From Levilactobacillus hammesii DSM 16381 (GTDB lineage: Bacteria > Bacillota > Bacilli > Lactobacillales > Lactobacillaceae), in NCBI RefSeq assembly GCF_001434395.1, contig NZ_AZFS01000060.1:119271-183270 (forward strand): a DNA stretch of 64,000 bases, in the 5' to 3' direction. The notes beneath the pieces are model-generated. The model saw only the letters and a program-made list of their open reading frames with translations. It made no database searches and had not been told where the DNA came from. Within the stretch, counting starts at the first letter, position 1. The number at the start of each line of letters is the position of its first letter. Shown piece after piece: positions 56,046 to 64,000 of the stretch. The translations under genes were made by a program, and so were the position numbers.

Positions 56046-57359
56046 ATGTTATTATTGTTAATAGTCTTGCTCTTTTCCCTACTTCTTCTCAGTTATGTTT
56101 TAAATAAATATGAGCTTTTGGCTCCGTCTTCTTTATTTACGGCCTCAATTTTTTTCGGTGTTGTGTGGGCATATATGTATAGAGATGAATGGAGTTTAAA
56201 CCTGCATGATAATACCTTTTGGGTCATAATTGGTGGCGTTTTTACTTTTATTATTGTTGCGTTATTTACGAACGAGCTATTTAGTTTTGAAAAGGAAAGT
56301 AAAAATACGGTCAGATCTTTTGAACCTATTGAAACATGGAAACTATTAATAATAGTTTTAATAGAGCTATTTACGATTGTGTATTCAATACATGAAGTGA
56401 GGATAATTTCTCCAGCAGGTAGCTTGCCTGAGTCAATTTCTCTATACAGGGCACAATCGTTGAGTAATAGTGGAAACTTTGATACAAGCTTGCCTAGAGT
56501 ATTGAATTTACTACGAACGTTTACTGATGCGGCAGGTTATTTTTTCGGATTTGTTATTGTTAAGCGTTGGGCTCAGAAAAAAAAGTTAGATTTCTTCTCA
56601 TTGCTAATTGTTTTTTTTAGTGCTGTTAACAGCGTCCTTTTGGGGGCAAGAAGTGCATTGCTTACGTTGATGATATGTTTAGCCGTCTATGTGTACGCAT
56701 TTCTTAAAAAAAAGAATAGTTGGAGTACTAAAGGAAATTTGAAATTAGTTTTTATTGCATCATTGTTGTTCATACTAGTTGTATTTTCATTTCAAAGTTT
56801 GGCCTCGATGATGGGTAGAGACACTTCCGAGTATTCTTTTGGATATTATCTAGCCATTTATTTTGGAGCCGAAATAAAAAATCTTGATATATTCTTACAA
56901 GGTACTTTTCCAGTACAGGATGGTATTTTTGGAGGGCAAACATTCATTTTTCTTCATAAGGCCTTGGCGCCTTATATTGGAGTGAATTCACAGTATTATA
57001 CTTTAGATTTACCGTTTCTCAGCGTTAATGGCCTAAGCTTGGGCAATGTGTACACAACATTTTATCCATTTGTCTATGATTTTGGATATGCAGGGGTGCC
57101 CTTTTTGGTAGGAATTATGGCTATAATAAGTCAGATATCTTTTAAAACGTTCAAGCATTTTAGCAATAGAGGTGTTTCAATATCAGTTTTAATTTATTCG
57201 AAGATTGTTGCAGCGCTAGTACTATCCTTCTTTTCAAATAAATTTTATGAAAATATATTTAATTCTGGTTTTATCAAGACAATCGTAATTTGGATGATTC
57301 TTGACTGGTTACTTTTTTTAAATAAAAAGTTCAGAGTTCAAAGAGAAAAAAACGTGTAG
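56046..57359 (+). CDS. wzy: Wzy-type EPS repeat-unit polymerase
   Basis: 437 residues, about 10-12 hydrophobic helices, with a larger extracytoplasmic loop (around NVYTTFYPFVYDFGYAG, a motif common to EpsG/Wzy-like polymerases, about 330-350). It would join flipped repeat units on the outer face of the membrane. GAAGGAGG precedes the ATG. Identification rests on topology, context and the C-terminal motif, since Wzy sequences are poorly conserved. Confidence 0.75.
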   Translation: MLLLLIVLLFSLLLLSYVLNKYELLAPSSLFTASIFFGVVWAYMYRDEWSLNLHDNTFWVIIGGVFTFIIVALFTNELFSFEKESKNTVRSFEPIETWKLLIIVLIELFTIVYSIHEVRIISPAGSLPESISLYRAQSLSNSGNFDTSLPRVLNLLRTFTDAAGYFFGFVIVKRWAQKKKLDFFSLLIVFFSAVNSVLLGARSALLTLMICLAVYVYAFLKKKNSWSTKGNLKLVFIASLLFILVVFSFQSLASMMGRDTSEYSFGYYLAIYFGAEIKNLDIFLQGTFPVQDGIFGGQTFIFLHKALAPYIGVNSQYYTLDLPFLSVNGLSLGNVYTTFYPFVYDFGYAGVPFLVGIMAIISQISFKTFKHFSNRGVSISVLIYSKIVAALVLSFFSNKFYENIFNSGFIKTIVIWMILDWLLFLNKKFRVQREKNV

Positions 57360-57390
57360 ATTGGGTTATTAGTACAGAGGGAGTGTGTTT

Positions 57391-58509
57391 ATGTCTAATT
57401 ATGTGGTTGTTGGTTCGGGATTGTTTGGCGCAGTATTTGCATATGAGGCAGCAAAACGTGGTAAGCATGTTACTGTATTTGAAAAAAAAGATCATATTGG
57501 TGGAAATATATATACAAAGGAAATTGAGGGCATACAAGTTCATATGTATGGAGCACATATTTTTCATACAAAGATGAAAAATATTTGGGATTATGTACAA
57601 CAGTTTGCTGAATTTAATCAATATATTAACAGCCCAATTGCCAATTATCATGGTGAAATTTATAATCTTCCCTTTAATATGAATACTTTTAATAAGCTTT
57701 GGGGGGTTATCACACCTGATGAGGCTAAGGCTAAGATTGAGGAACAGAAGAATGCAGTTTCGCTGACTAGTAAGCCAACAAATCTTGAAGAACAGGCAAT
57801 CTCTTTAATTGGAACGGATGTTTATGAAAAACTGGTCAAAAGCTATACTGAAAAGCAATGGGGGCGGTCGGCAACCAAATTACCTTCATTTATTATTCGG
57901 CGATTGCCAGTGCGTTTTACATATGATAATAACTATTTTAATGATCCATACCAAGGTATTCCGATCGGGGGATATACGCAAATTATTGAAAAACTTTTAG
58001 ATAGTAGTTTGATCAACGTAAAAACTAATATTGATTATCTTGAACATCGTGATGAGGGCATTGAGCACGGGGCTAAGGTGATTTATACAGGAATGATTGA
58101 TCAATTTTTTGATTATAAATTGGGTGCCTTAGAGTACAGAAGTCTTAAATTTGAGACAGAAGTGAGAAATGTGGATAATTATCAAGGAAATGCGGTGGTT
58201 AATTATACGGATGCTGATCATCCATACACTCGAATCATTGAGCATAAGCATTTTGAGTTTGGCAAGGGAAATAAAGGAAAAACGGTTATTACCTATGAAT
58301 ATCCTCAGGCTTGGCATCAAGGAGATGAGCCGTATTATCCTATAAATGATCAGCAAAACAGGTCCTTATATAAGAAGTATACAGATCTGGCAAAATCTAA
58401 AGTGCCCAATGTTGTTTTTGGTGGACGGCTTGGCCAATATCGTTATTATAATATGGATCAGACTATTATGGCTGCACTGCAGGTTGTTCACCGAGAGTTT
58501 GGGGATTAG
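57391..58509 (+). CDS. glf: UDP-galactopyranose mutase
   Basis: 372 residues from ATG at 57391, 7 nt after AGAGGGAG. FAD-binding Rossmann motif VVVGSGLFGAVFAYEAAKRG, then HIGGNIYTKEIEGIQVHMYG and AHIFHT; the active-site region ARG/TYR motifs TEKQWGRSATKLP and GGRLGQYRYYNMD are present. It converts UDP-Galp to UDP-Galf with reduced FAD, so the EPS likely contains galactofuranose. It lies between polymerase and flippase genes. Confidence 0.95.
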   Translation: MSNYVVVGSGLFGAVFAYEAAKRGKHVTVFEKKDHIGGNIYTKEIEGIQVHMYGAHIFHTKMKNIWDYVQQFAEFNQYINSPIANYHGEIYNLPFNMNTFNKLWGVITPDEAKAKIEEQKNAVSLTSKPTNLEEQAISLIGTDVYEKLVKSYTEKQWGRSATKLPSFIIRRLPVRFTYDNNYFNDPYQGIPIGGYTQIIEKLLDSSLINVKTNIDYLEHRDEGIEHGAKVIYTGMIDQFFDYKLGALEYRSLKFETEVRNVDNYQGNAVVNYTDADHPYTRIIEHKHFEFGKGNKGKTVITYEYPQAWHQGDEPYYPINDQQNRSLYKKYTDLAKSKVPNVVFGGRLGQYRYYNMDQTIMAALQVVHREFGD

Positions 58510-58517
58510 GTGATCTT

Positions 58518-59933
58518 ATGCAGGTCGTTCGGAATTATTTGTATAATGCTTTTTATCAGGTATTTATTTTATTGGTTCCTTTGGTTACTACGCCTTATTT
58601 ATCTCGTGTTTTAGGGCCAACTGGGATAGGAATTAGTGCCTATACTAACTCAATTATTCAATATTTCATTCTTTTTGGTAGTATGGGTGTTAACTTGTAT
58701 GGTAATCGACAAATTGCTTATGCTCGCCGGAATTATCAAGAGCTGACCAGAAACTTTTATGAAATATTTTTAATGCGTATTCTGACTATTTTATTGGCTT
58801 CGTTAGCTTTCTTTGTGTTCTTGATGTCGACGAGTCGTTACCATGTATATTACTTGGCACAATTTGCATCTTTACTTGCGGCAGCCTTTGACATTTCATG
58901 GTTTTTCATGGGTGTCGAAGATTTCGCGGTAACAGTATTACGAAATTTAGTTGTAAAAATTGTCACGTTGATTAGCATTTTTACTTTTGTAAAAAATGAA
59001 TCGGATCTTGGCTTGTATATTTTACTCCTGTCAATTTCGTTGTTGTTAGGGAATTTGACTCTATTTCCTAGTCTAAGAAAGTATATTGGTCGACCAGTCT
59101 TTAACGAGTTAAATGTCGGTCGTCATTTATTACCATCTTTGGCATTGTTTATTCCCCAGATTGCAACTCAAGTTTATTTAGTCGTTAATAAAACAATGCT
59201 GGGCGTGATGACATCAGTTCAAGCGGCAGGGTATTTTGATCAATCTGATAAAATTATAAAAATGATCTTGGCCATTGTGACGGCAACGGGAACAGTTATG
59301 CTTCCGCATGTGGCTAATGCATTTGTTAACGGTGATCATGAAAAGACGCGAAACTACTTGTATGAGAGTTTTTCTTTTGTTTCGGCAGTTGCATTTCCGA
59401 TGTATTTTGGAATAATGGCTGTGGCGTCAAAGTTTGTTCCACTTTTTTTTACTGATCGTTTTAGACCAGTGACCTTACTGATGACAATAGAATCAATCGT
59501 AATTATATTGATTGCTTGGAGTAATGCGGTTGGAACTCAGTATCTTTTACCTACGAAACAGACAAAGCCTTATACAGTGTCAGTTGTTCTTGGTGCTATC
59601 GTTAATATTATTATAAACATCCCTCTGATTACTCTGTGGGGAGGTGTAGGAGCTGCAGTAGCAACGGTCCTTTCAGAGTTGACAGTCACGGTTTACCAAT
59701 TGTGGATTGTTCGTAATCAGATCAAAGCTAATAAGTTGTTTGCTGGTACAAGTAAGTACCTAACAGCGGGAGTGGTGATGTTTGTAGTCGTAAAAGTTAT
59801 GGATCGACAATTGGCTAGCTCTTGGTTGGCATTGACGGTAGAGGTTATTATTGGGATGGTTATTTATGTCTTAATATTGATTATTTTACGTGCCGGAATA
59901 ATAAAAAGGGCACTTCTCTTATTGAAAGATTAA
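58518..59933 (+). CDS. wzx: Wzx-type EPS repeat-unit flippase
   Basis: 471 residues with about 14 membrane helices, polysaccharide transporter (PST) family. N-terminal NYLYNAFYQVFILLVPLVTT with PYLSRVLGPTGIG is the family's signature. It flips the undecaprenyl-linked unit across the membrane. It lies 8 nt after glf. Confidence 0.92.
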   Translation: MQVVRNYLYNAFYQVFILLVPLVTTPYLSRVLGPTGIGISAYTNSIIQYFILFGSMGVNLYGNRQIAYARRNYQELTRNFYEIFLMRILTILLASLAFFVFLMSTSRYHVYYLAQFASLLAAAFDISWFFMGVEDFAVTVLRNLVVKIVTLISIFTFVKNESDLGLYILLLSISLLLGNLTLFPSLRKYIGRPVFNELNVGRHLLPSLALFIPQIATQVYLVVNKTMLGVMTSVQAAGYFDQSDKIIKMILAIVTATGTVMLPHVANAFVNGDHEKTRNYLYESFSFVSAVAFPMYFGIMAVASKFVPLFFTDRFRPVTLLMTIESIVIILIAWSNAVGTQYLLPTKQTKPYTVSVVLGAIVNIIINIPLITLWGGVGAAVATVLSELTVTVYQLWIVRNQIKANKLFAGTSKYLTAGVVMFVVVKVMDRQLASSWLALTVEVIIGMVIYVLILIILRAGIIKRALLLLKD

Positions 59934-59974
59934 CAAAGAACATTTTTAAGATAGATATGAGTGGAGGTATCTAA

Positions 59975-60958
59975 ATGCAACATACTAAGAAGAAACATAT
60001 ATTTAGGAATGCTATTTTAATTATAATTTTGATTTTTATTGTTGCTGGTGTAGCTTATGGAATGGAAAGTTATCGTAACATTGAGTCTACTGTGAACAGG
60101 TCCTTTAAAGCCTCTGGTGTTAACAAACAGCGTAATGTGAGTCAACAAATTAAAAGAAAAAAGCCAATCTCTATTCTTCTTTTAGGGACTGACACAGGAG
60201 CACTCAACCGGACTTATAAAGGGCGAACAGACAGTATGATGATTGTGACATTAAACCCTGATAAAAATAAAACAACGGTCACAAGTATTCCTCGTGATAC
60301 AGCCGTAGCAATTCCTGGATTCGAGAATCGTGCGCCGTCAAAGATTAATGCAGCGTATGCTTGGGGGAGTTCTAAAACAACGATTAAGACTGTTCAGAAG
60401 ATGTTAAATATTCCAATTGACTTTTATGCATTGATTAATATGGGTGGAATGAAGAAAGTCATCAATGAAGTCAATGGTATCGAAGTTGTACCGACATTAT
60501 CTTTTAAGTATGAGGGATATACATTTAAGAAGGGAGCTAAGACCCATATGGATGGGGCAGAGGCTCTAGCTTATTCACGTATGCGGTATGATGATCCCAA
60601 CAACGACTATGGACGGCAAACGCGGCAGCGATCTGTTTTGGTGGCTTTAGTAAAGAAGAGTGGTTCAATTTCAACGCTTCTAAATCGATCATTTTTAAAC
60701 TCTTTGTCGAGTCAAGTTCAAACTGACTTGAACTTTAATAATTTAACGGAGTTGGCTAAGGATTACCGCTCCTCTGATAAGATAGTCAAAGAGACTCATC
60801 TTCAGGGGCATGGCAAGGAAATGAATGGTCAGGATATGGAAATGATGCATAAAAAAGAACTGCAACGTGTCACAAATCATATTCGAGATGGGTTGGGCCT
60901 TCCGTATAAGTCAACAGGATCAGCAGCCGTTTTTAGTAATACAAGTAACTTTCCTTGA
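59975..60958 (+). CDS. LytR-CpsA-Psr (LCP) wall polymer ligase 2
   Basis: 327 residues, clearly paralogous to the LCP protein before the operon (shared GTDTGAL, GRTDSMM, TSIPRDTA, KINAAYAW/YG, QTDL). One membrane helix near residues 10-28 and an LCP domain with the same arginine/aspartate residues. It lacks the long Ser/Thr/Gly tail and is encoded in AT-rich codons like the EPS cassette. GGAGGT precedes the ATG. It closes the operon and is the likely ligase attaching this EPS to the wall. Confidence 0.92.
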   Translation: MQHTKKKHIFRNAILIIILIFIVAGVAYGMESYRNIESTVNRSFKASGVNKQRNVSQQIKRKKPISILLLGTDTGALNRTYKGRTDSMMIVTLNPDKNKTTVTSIPRDTAVAIPGFENRAPSKINAAYAWGSSKTTIKTVQKMLNIPIDFYALINMGGMKKVINEVNGIEVVPTLSFKYEGYTFKKGAKTHMDGAEALAYSRMRYDDPNNDYGRQTRQRSVLVALVKKSGSISTLLNRSFLNSLSSQVQTDLNFNNLTELAKDYRSSDKIVKETHLQGHGKEMNGQDMEMMHKKELQRVTNHIRDGLGLPYKSTGSAAVFSNTSNFP

Positions 60959-61144
60959 TTAGCTTATTCTTTCCTAAGATTAATGATGGGCATTTATTTT
61001 TGTCTTGTTTTGAATGTTGTCAAAAATTAATATTTCCATGTAAATATAGATTGTGGAGCATATCATAGGTACCATTATAATTGAATTAAATACCTGTCAA
61101 ATGACGGGGCTATAGATTTGAACATACAAAGTTTTGAGGTTATG

Positions 61145-61199
61145 AAACATCTGTTGTTGGTAATCAAGTTGCTTGATTACCAACAACAGATGTTTTTTT
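61145..61199 (+). terminator. Terminator of the EPS operon with a 24-bp perfect stem
   Basis: The arms 61145-61168 and 61172-61195 are perfectly complementary over 24 bp with a 3-nt loop TTG, and seven T in a row end it. The short open frame that crosses it is not a gene. Confidence 0.92.
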
Positions 61200-61567
61200 A
61201 TTCTTTAAAAAATTATCATAAGTACATTCGTGTTACTAGCGTAGTGCAGTTGTCTACACCTTTAACATTGATAATGAACCACAATAGGCATACGAATTGC
61301 TACAAAACTCGGAAGTGTTGTTAAACATTAGGACGTTACGTGACTCATAACAGTATTAAACAGAAGACGCAGCTACTTAGCAGAAATTGAAAGTTTTCTA
61401 GATACTCTAAGGAATAGTTGAGATTCTATCTATAGCATCTTGATTTATAAATACTTGAGTAGATCGATGAAGGGCATCAAAGGCAAAAGTAAAGTCGTCG
61501 AACAGACTAAGTTGCGGTTCTGGCGGCTTTAGTAGGTTTAGATTAAGGATTCATCTTGCCTTTGATC
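61200..61567. other. Intergenic region, possible gene or mobile-element remnant
   Basis: About 370 bp with no intact gene. One plus-strand frame near 61420-61530 reads without stop for some 36 codons to LRFWRL and a stop, without a usable start; it may be the end of a decayed gene, not identified. An 11-bp inverted repeat, ATCAAAGGCAA (61476-61486) and TTGCCTTTGAT (61556-61566), lies around it. Confidence 0.35.
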
Positions 61568-61603
61568 TAAAAGAGTTGCGTAATCACACTGTGATTACGC
61601 AAC
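61568..61603 (-). terminator. Terminator of the beta-helix gene
   Basis: On the minus strand GTTGCGTAATCA pairs perfectly with TGATTACGCAAC (loop CAGTG), followed by TCTTTTAG. It is 28 bp after the stop codon. Confidence 0.7.
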
Positions 61604-61630
61604 ATCAGAAGTACATTACAAATAATGATT

Positions 61631-62863
61631 TTATACGTGGCGATGGATAACTTTGTTGTTAGAAATTTTAGTTGTAGTCGAATTTATTGGGAAATTTTCT
61701 TTGACGAAAGGAACCTTTGCATTTTTATTTACTACGTTGTTCCCAGTAATATTAACGTTTAACATGGGATTTTTTGGATTGGCGTTGTTAAGAAAAATAT
61801 ATTCTTTGTTTGGATTGATATTGATGAAGGAATTACTTTTAATATTTAAATTTTTCATTTTATAGTTAGCTAAAAGATTACTAAGACAGATATAATTGCC
61901 AGTTCGTATAACCTGATGGTTGACAAAATTGTTATTTTCAATCCAGAGATTAGAGACATCGATGAATCGAATAGTGGCATTATCTTTTTGCATCAATGGT
62001 TTAGGATCAGTGACAGTGTTATGAGTGAAGTGAATATCGTGAATGATTCCGGCTTTGCCCTTATTAAAAATAGCATGTTCACCAATGGGATTTGGTGCAT
62101 ATGAGATGATTTTTCCAGAGTTACTGTAAATTGGTAAAAAAATATTATGACTGACTCTTACGTTGTAAGTTGGTAAATTGTCATAATGATCTCCGGAATT
62201 TCGGTAGGACATAGCATTAGGATTAGAATAATCGATTTGTATGGCTTCTTTAAAGTCTTGAGTCGATGTTCCGTTGAAACCTGTAAAGCTCGAATTTTTA
62301 ATGTTGATATTGCGGCTTCCATCTAGATCAATATAGTGACCAGTAGGTGCTTCTGCATTGTAAAAAGAGCATTTATCAAATGTTACATTTGATGCGTGGT
62401 GCACACTTTGAGTGAAAAAGCTTTGTTTTGATAAAGCATTGTCTCCTTGGAAGGTAGCTCCTTCCCATTTGACATCTTTAATTCCACCATTGTACCCAGC
62501 TTTAGGGCTTGGATAGACAAAGCACAGCATGTGACCAGAAGTAATTCGGAAGATAGCGCCTTTGTCGAATTCAAAAGTAATATTCGAGTGTAGTTTAATA
62601 GCACCGGAGTCAAATAGATAAGTTCCTTTAGGAACGTGAATGGTCAAGTCGCCATCAGAATGTTGGTTTATAATGTTTTGTAAAGCAATATTATTAGCAG
62701 TTTTATTGTCACCCGTCATACCTTGGTCCTGAACGTTTATCGTTGTATCGGCCTGAGCCACAATTTGGTTTGATCGCGATACTAACGGTGAACCATTGAT
62801 CCCCAAAATGATTGTTCCCACAGCAACTGCGAAAAATAATTTGAAACTTCCCCAAAAGTTCAA
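61631..62863 (-). CDS. Secreted right-handed beta-helix protein
   Basis: 410 residues from TTG at 62863, with GGAGGGG upstream. A signal peptide covers about 1-38 (FKLFFAVAVGTIILGINGS ... VAQA). The rest is a pectate-lyase-like parallel beta-helix: ALQNIINQHSDGDLTIHVPK, GTYLFDSGAIKLHSNITFEF and repeated N-x-x-I/F-x-x-N rungs such as NVTFDKCSFYN, NINIKNSSFTG and NVRVSHNIF. Such proteins are polysaccharide lyases, hydrolases or epimerases; the catalytic residues cannot be assigned. It is AT-rich like the EPS genes and convergent with them, so it may trim or modify the EPS. No anchor motif is seen. Confidence 0.8.
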   Translation of the reverse strand: MNFWGSFKLFFAVAVGTIILGINGSPLVSRSNQIVAQADTTINVQDQGMTGDNKTANNIALQNIINQHSDGDLTIHVPKGTYLFDSGAIKLHSNITFEFDKGAIFRITSGHMLCFVYPSPKAGYNGGIKDVKWEGATFQGDNALSKQSFFTQSVHHASNVTFDKCSFYNAEAPTGHYIDLDGSRNINIKNSSFTGFNGTSTQDFKEAIQIDYSNPNAMSYRNSGDHYDNLPTYNVRVSHNIFLPIYSNSGKIISYAPNPIGEHAIFNKGKAGIIHDIHFTHNTVTDPKPLMQKDNATIRFIDVSNLWIENNNFVNHQVIRTGNYICLSNLLANYKMKNLNIKSNSFININPNKEYIFLNNANPKNPMLNVNITGNNVVNKNAKVPFVKENFPINSTTTKISNNKVIHRHV

Positions 62864-63024
62864 AAAATCCCCTCCAATTTCAAAGCTCTAACAGTTACAT
62901 TATTGTGAATATGAGAAAATCAGCTTCTCGTAATAATTATCGCATGAACAGTCAATTTTTACTATTAAATAGCTCTTCACTTTGTTCATAAGTTAAGTTG
63001 GTAAATTTAGGAGATAAGTAGTGT

Positions 63025-63070
63025 AAAAGCCCATGAAAAGCCAAGACTACCGGCTTTTTCATGGGCTTTT
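63025..63070 (-). terminator. Terminator of the phosphatase-domain gene
   Basis: AAAAGCCCATGAAAAGCC pairs with GGCTTTTTCATGGGCTTTT almost perfectly (one bulged T). It is symmetric and could work on both strands; on the minus strand it directly follows the stop codon. Confidence 0.8.
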
Positions 63071-63080
63071 AGCGCGTTAT

Positions 63081-64000
63081 TTATTTATGATGGTCAGTCG
63101 TATGTGTCGTGATCTTAACTACATAAGCCTTCAAAATCCAAGCCTTATGACCAGCATGATCTTTGACCTTGTAGTAAGTGTAAGTTTTACTCTTAATCTT
63201 AATACGTTCAACGTTAGTCAACTTCCAAGTTGTCCGCTTATATTTCTTGTTCGTGTGGCCCAGAAGTTTTTGCAGGTGAGCGTCCTTAAACCACTTCTTG
63301 TTGCTCTTCAGGTGGTAGACATACTTCGTGTTAAGCTTCTTACTTGAAGTAATCTTACCCTTGACCTTCTTGGCTTTGTGAGGGGCCTTGTCAGGCTTTG
63401 CCGCTGGGACGGCAGTGTCCGCCGCATGACCGACAGTTGGCTTATTAGTTGGTTTTGCAGCCTCAGACGTTGGTTTCGTCGTAGGGGCTGGAACTGGCGC
63501 TGGCTTAGCAGGTGCCGGTACAGGGTTAGTTGGCGCCGGTGCTGGCGTTGGCGCAACCTGATCATTTTCCTGGTAAGGCAGGTTCAACCCATCAGCGGAG
63601 ACTAAGTACATGGCGCGCATCTTTTCCTGTTGTGGACGGGAGAAACCGATGACGTTGGTGATGTAGCGATCCATCGTCGTGTAGCGCGTCTTGATTTCGC
63701 GGAAGTATTCCTTGAGCCAGCTGAGCTTAACCGTTCGACCCGTTTGAGCCGACTGCATGAAGTCATTGGTGATGGTCTTTTCATCCATACCCAGGATCGT
63801 CATGATCAGAACCGTCGCGATACCAGTTCGGTCCTTACCTGAGGAGCAGTGGTATAACGTAGCAAAGTTATTTTGCAGAAGCATGTTTAAGAAGCGGTTG
63901 TAGCCCTGGATAGCGGATTGGCCGAATTCCAATTGTTGAACGTAGAAGCCACCGTCACCGGAAAATTCTTCGCTCAACGCAATACTGTCGGTGTAGGCTT
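63081..64000 (-). CDS. Tyrosine phosphatase-like surface protein, 5' end outside window
   Basis: The frame is open to the window edge, so the N-terminus is missing. The visible part begins within a Y_phosphatase3 (LipA/SacI-type protein tyrosine phosphatase) domain with the catalytic P-loop HCSSGKDRTGIATV (Cys-x5-Arg). A Pro/Ala-rich linker follows (about 50 residues, APTPAPAPTNPVPAPAKPAP). The C-terminus is a basic SH3-like module, KYVYHLKSNKKWFKDAHLQK, ending KAWILKAYVVKI, of the kind that binds lactobacillus cell walls. It is probably secreted and retained at the wall. It has host-like GC content, unlike the beta-helix gene next to it. Confidence 0.85.
   Translation of the reverse strand, partial: AYTDSIALSEEFSGDGGFYVQQLEFGQSAIQGYNRFLNMLLQNNFATLYHCSSGKDRTGIATVLIMTILGMDEKTITNDFMQSAQTGRTVKLSWLKEYFREIKTRYTTMDRYITNVIGFSRPQQEKMRAMYLVSADGLNLPYQENDQVAPTPAPAPTNPVPAPAKPAPVPAPTTKPTSEAAKPTNKPTVGHAADTAVPAAKPDKAPHKAKKVKGKITSSKKLNTKYVYHLKSNKKWFKDAHLQKLLGHTNKKYKRTTWKLTNVERIKIKSKTYTYYKVKDHAGHKAWILKAYVVKITTHTTDHHK

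Noticed and set aside
61118-61324. A 68-codon frame after the EPS operon
   Set aside because: It crosses the 24-bp terminator stem, which explains its repetitive codons; no ribosome-binding site.

Overview
The window is chromosomal DNA of a lactic acid bacterium of the family Lactobacillaceae. The evidence is the gene order ctsR-clpC without mcsAB, rpoBC followed by str, S10 and spc ribosomal operons, strong Shine-Dalgarno sites with many TTG/GTG starts, SigA-type promoters, a T-box in front of asnA, and lactobacillus-style secreted proteins. The genus is not decided here; the protein sequences read closest to the Levilactobacillus/Lactiplantibacillus group.

Layout. (1) 1-0.41 kb: end of a tRNA cluster (Leu, Arg, Pro, Pro). 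(2) 0.66-3.77 kb: the ctsR-clpC proteostasis operon with a CtsR box on its own promoter; then a TetR regulator. (3) 4.64-12.24 kb: rpoB-rpoC with a terminator-bearing leader, followed by an unusual array of ~133-bp tandem repeats up to a convergent prepilin peptidase gene. (4) 13.4-16.9 kb: rpsL-rpsG-fusA, with structured RNA in front of rpsL and, more elaborate, between rpsG and fusA, where a seven-codon leader peptide sits beside three hairpins. (5) 17-18.4 kb: a MATE exporter. (6) 18.5-32.85 kb: one long S10-spc-alpha block from rpsJ to rplQ, with an internal promoter and leader before infA. (7) 32.87-33.02 kb: a branched structured RNA ending in an oligo-U tract. (8) 33.1-37.5 kb: the ECF transporter module ecfA1-ecfA2-ecfT, truA and rplM-rpsI.

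(9) 37.5-47.6 kb: accessory and transport genes: two secreted proteins (one with a CAP domain), the potassium system ktrB-ktrA, two tandem Panacea (SocA-like) antitoxin-domain paralogues without a visible toxin, asnA on the minus strand under a T-box, an APC amino-acid permease and an LCP ligase. (10) 47.8-61.2 kb: a Wzx/Wzy-type exopolysaccharide (EPS) operon: chain-length/BY-kinase/PHP-phosphatase control module, priming transferase, four further transferases, a CDP-glycerol-type glycerophosphotransferase, polymerase, UDP-galactopyranose mutase, flippase and a second LCP protein. From about 50.2 kb it is visibly AT-richer than the housekeeping half, which suggests an acquired serotype cassette. 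(11) 61.6-64 kb, minus strand: a secreted beta-helix protein and the 3' part of a tyrosine-phosphatase-domain surface protein that runs off the window.

How it works together: the first half is the core transcription/translation machinery. Intrinsic terminators lie upstream of three of its key genes (rpoB, rpsL, fusA), suggesting attenuation control. The second half builds the cell surface: EPS repeat units are assembled on a lipid carrier, flipped by Wzx, polymerised by Wzy under control of the CpsBCD module, and probably attached to the wall by LCP proteins. I found no CRISPR array, intact IS element or prophage. The least explained signals are the repeat array after rpoC, the fusA leader, the branched RNA after rplQ and the orphan Panacea pair.
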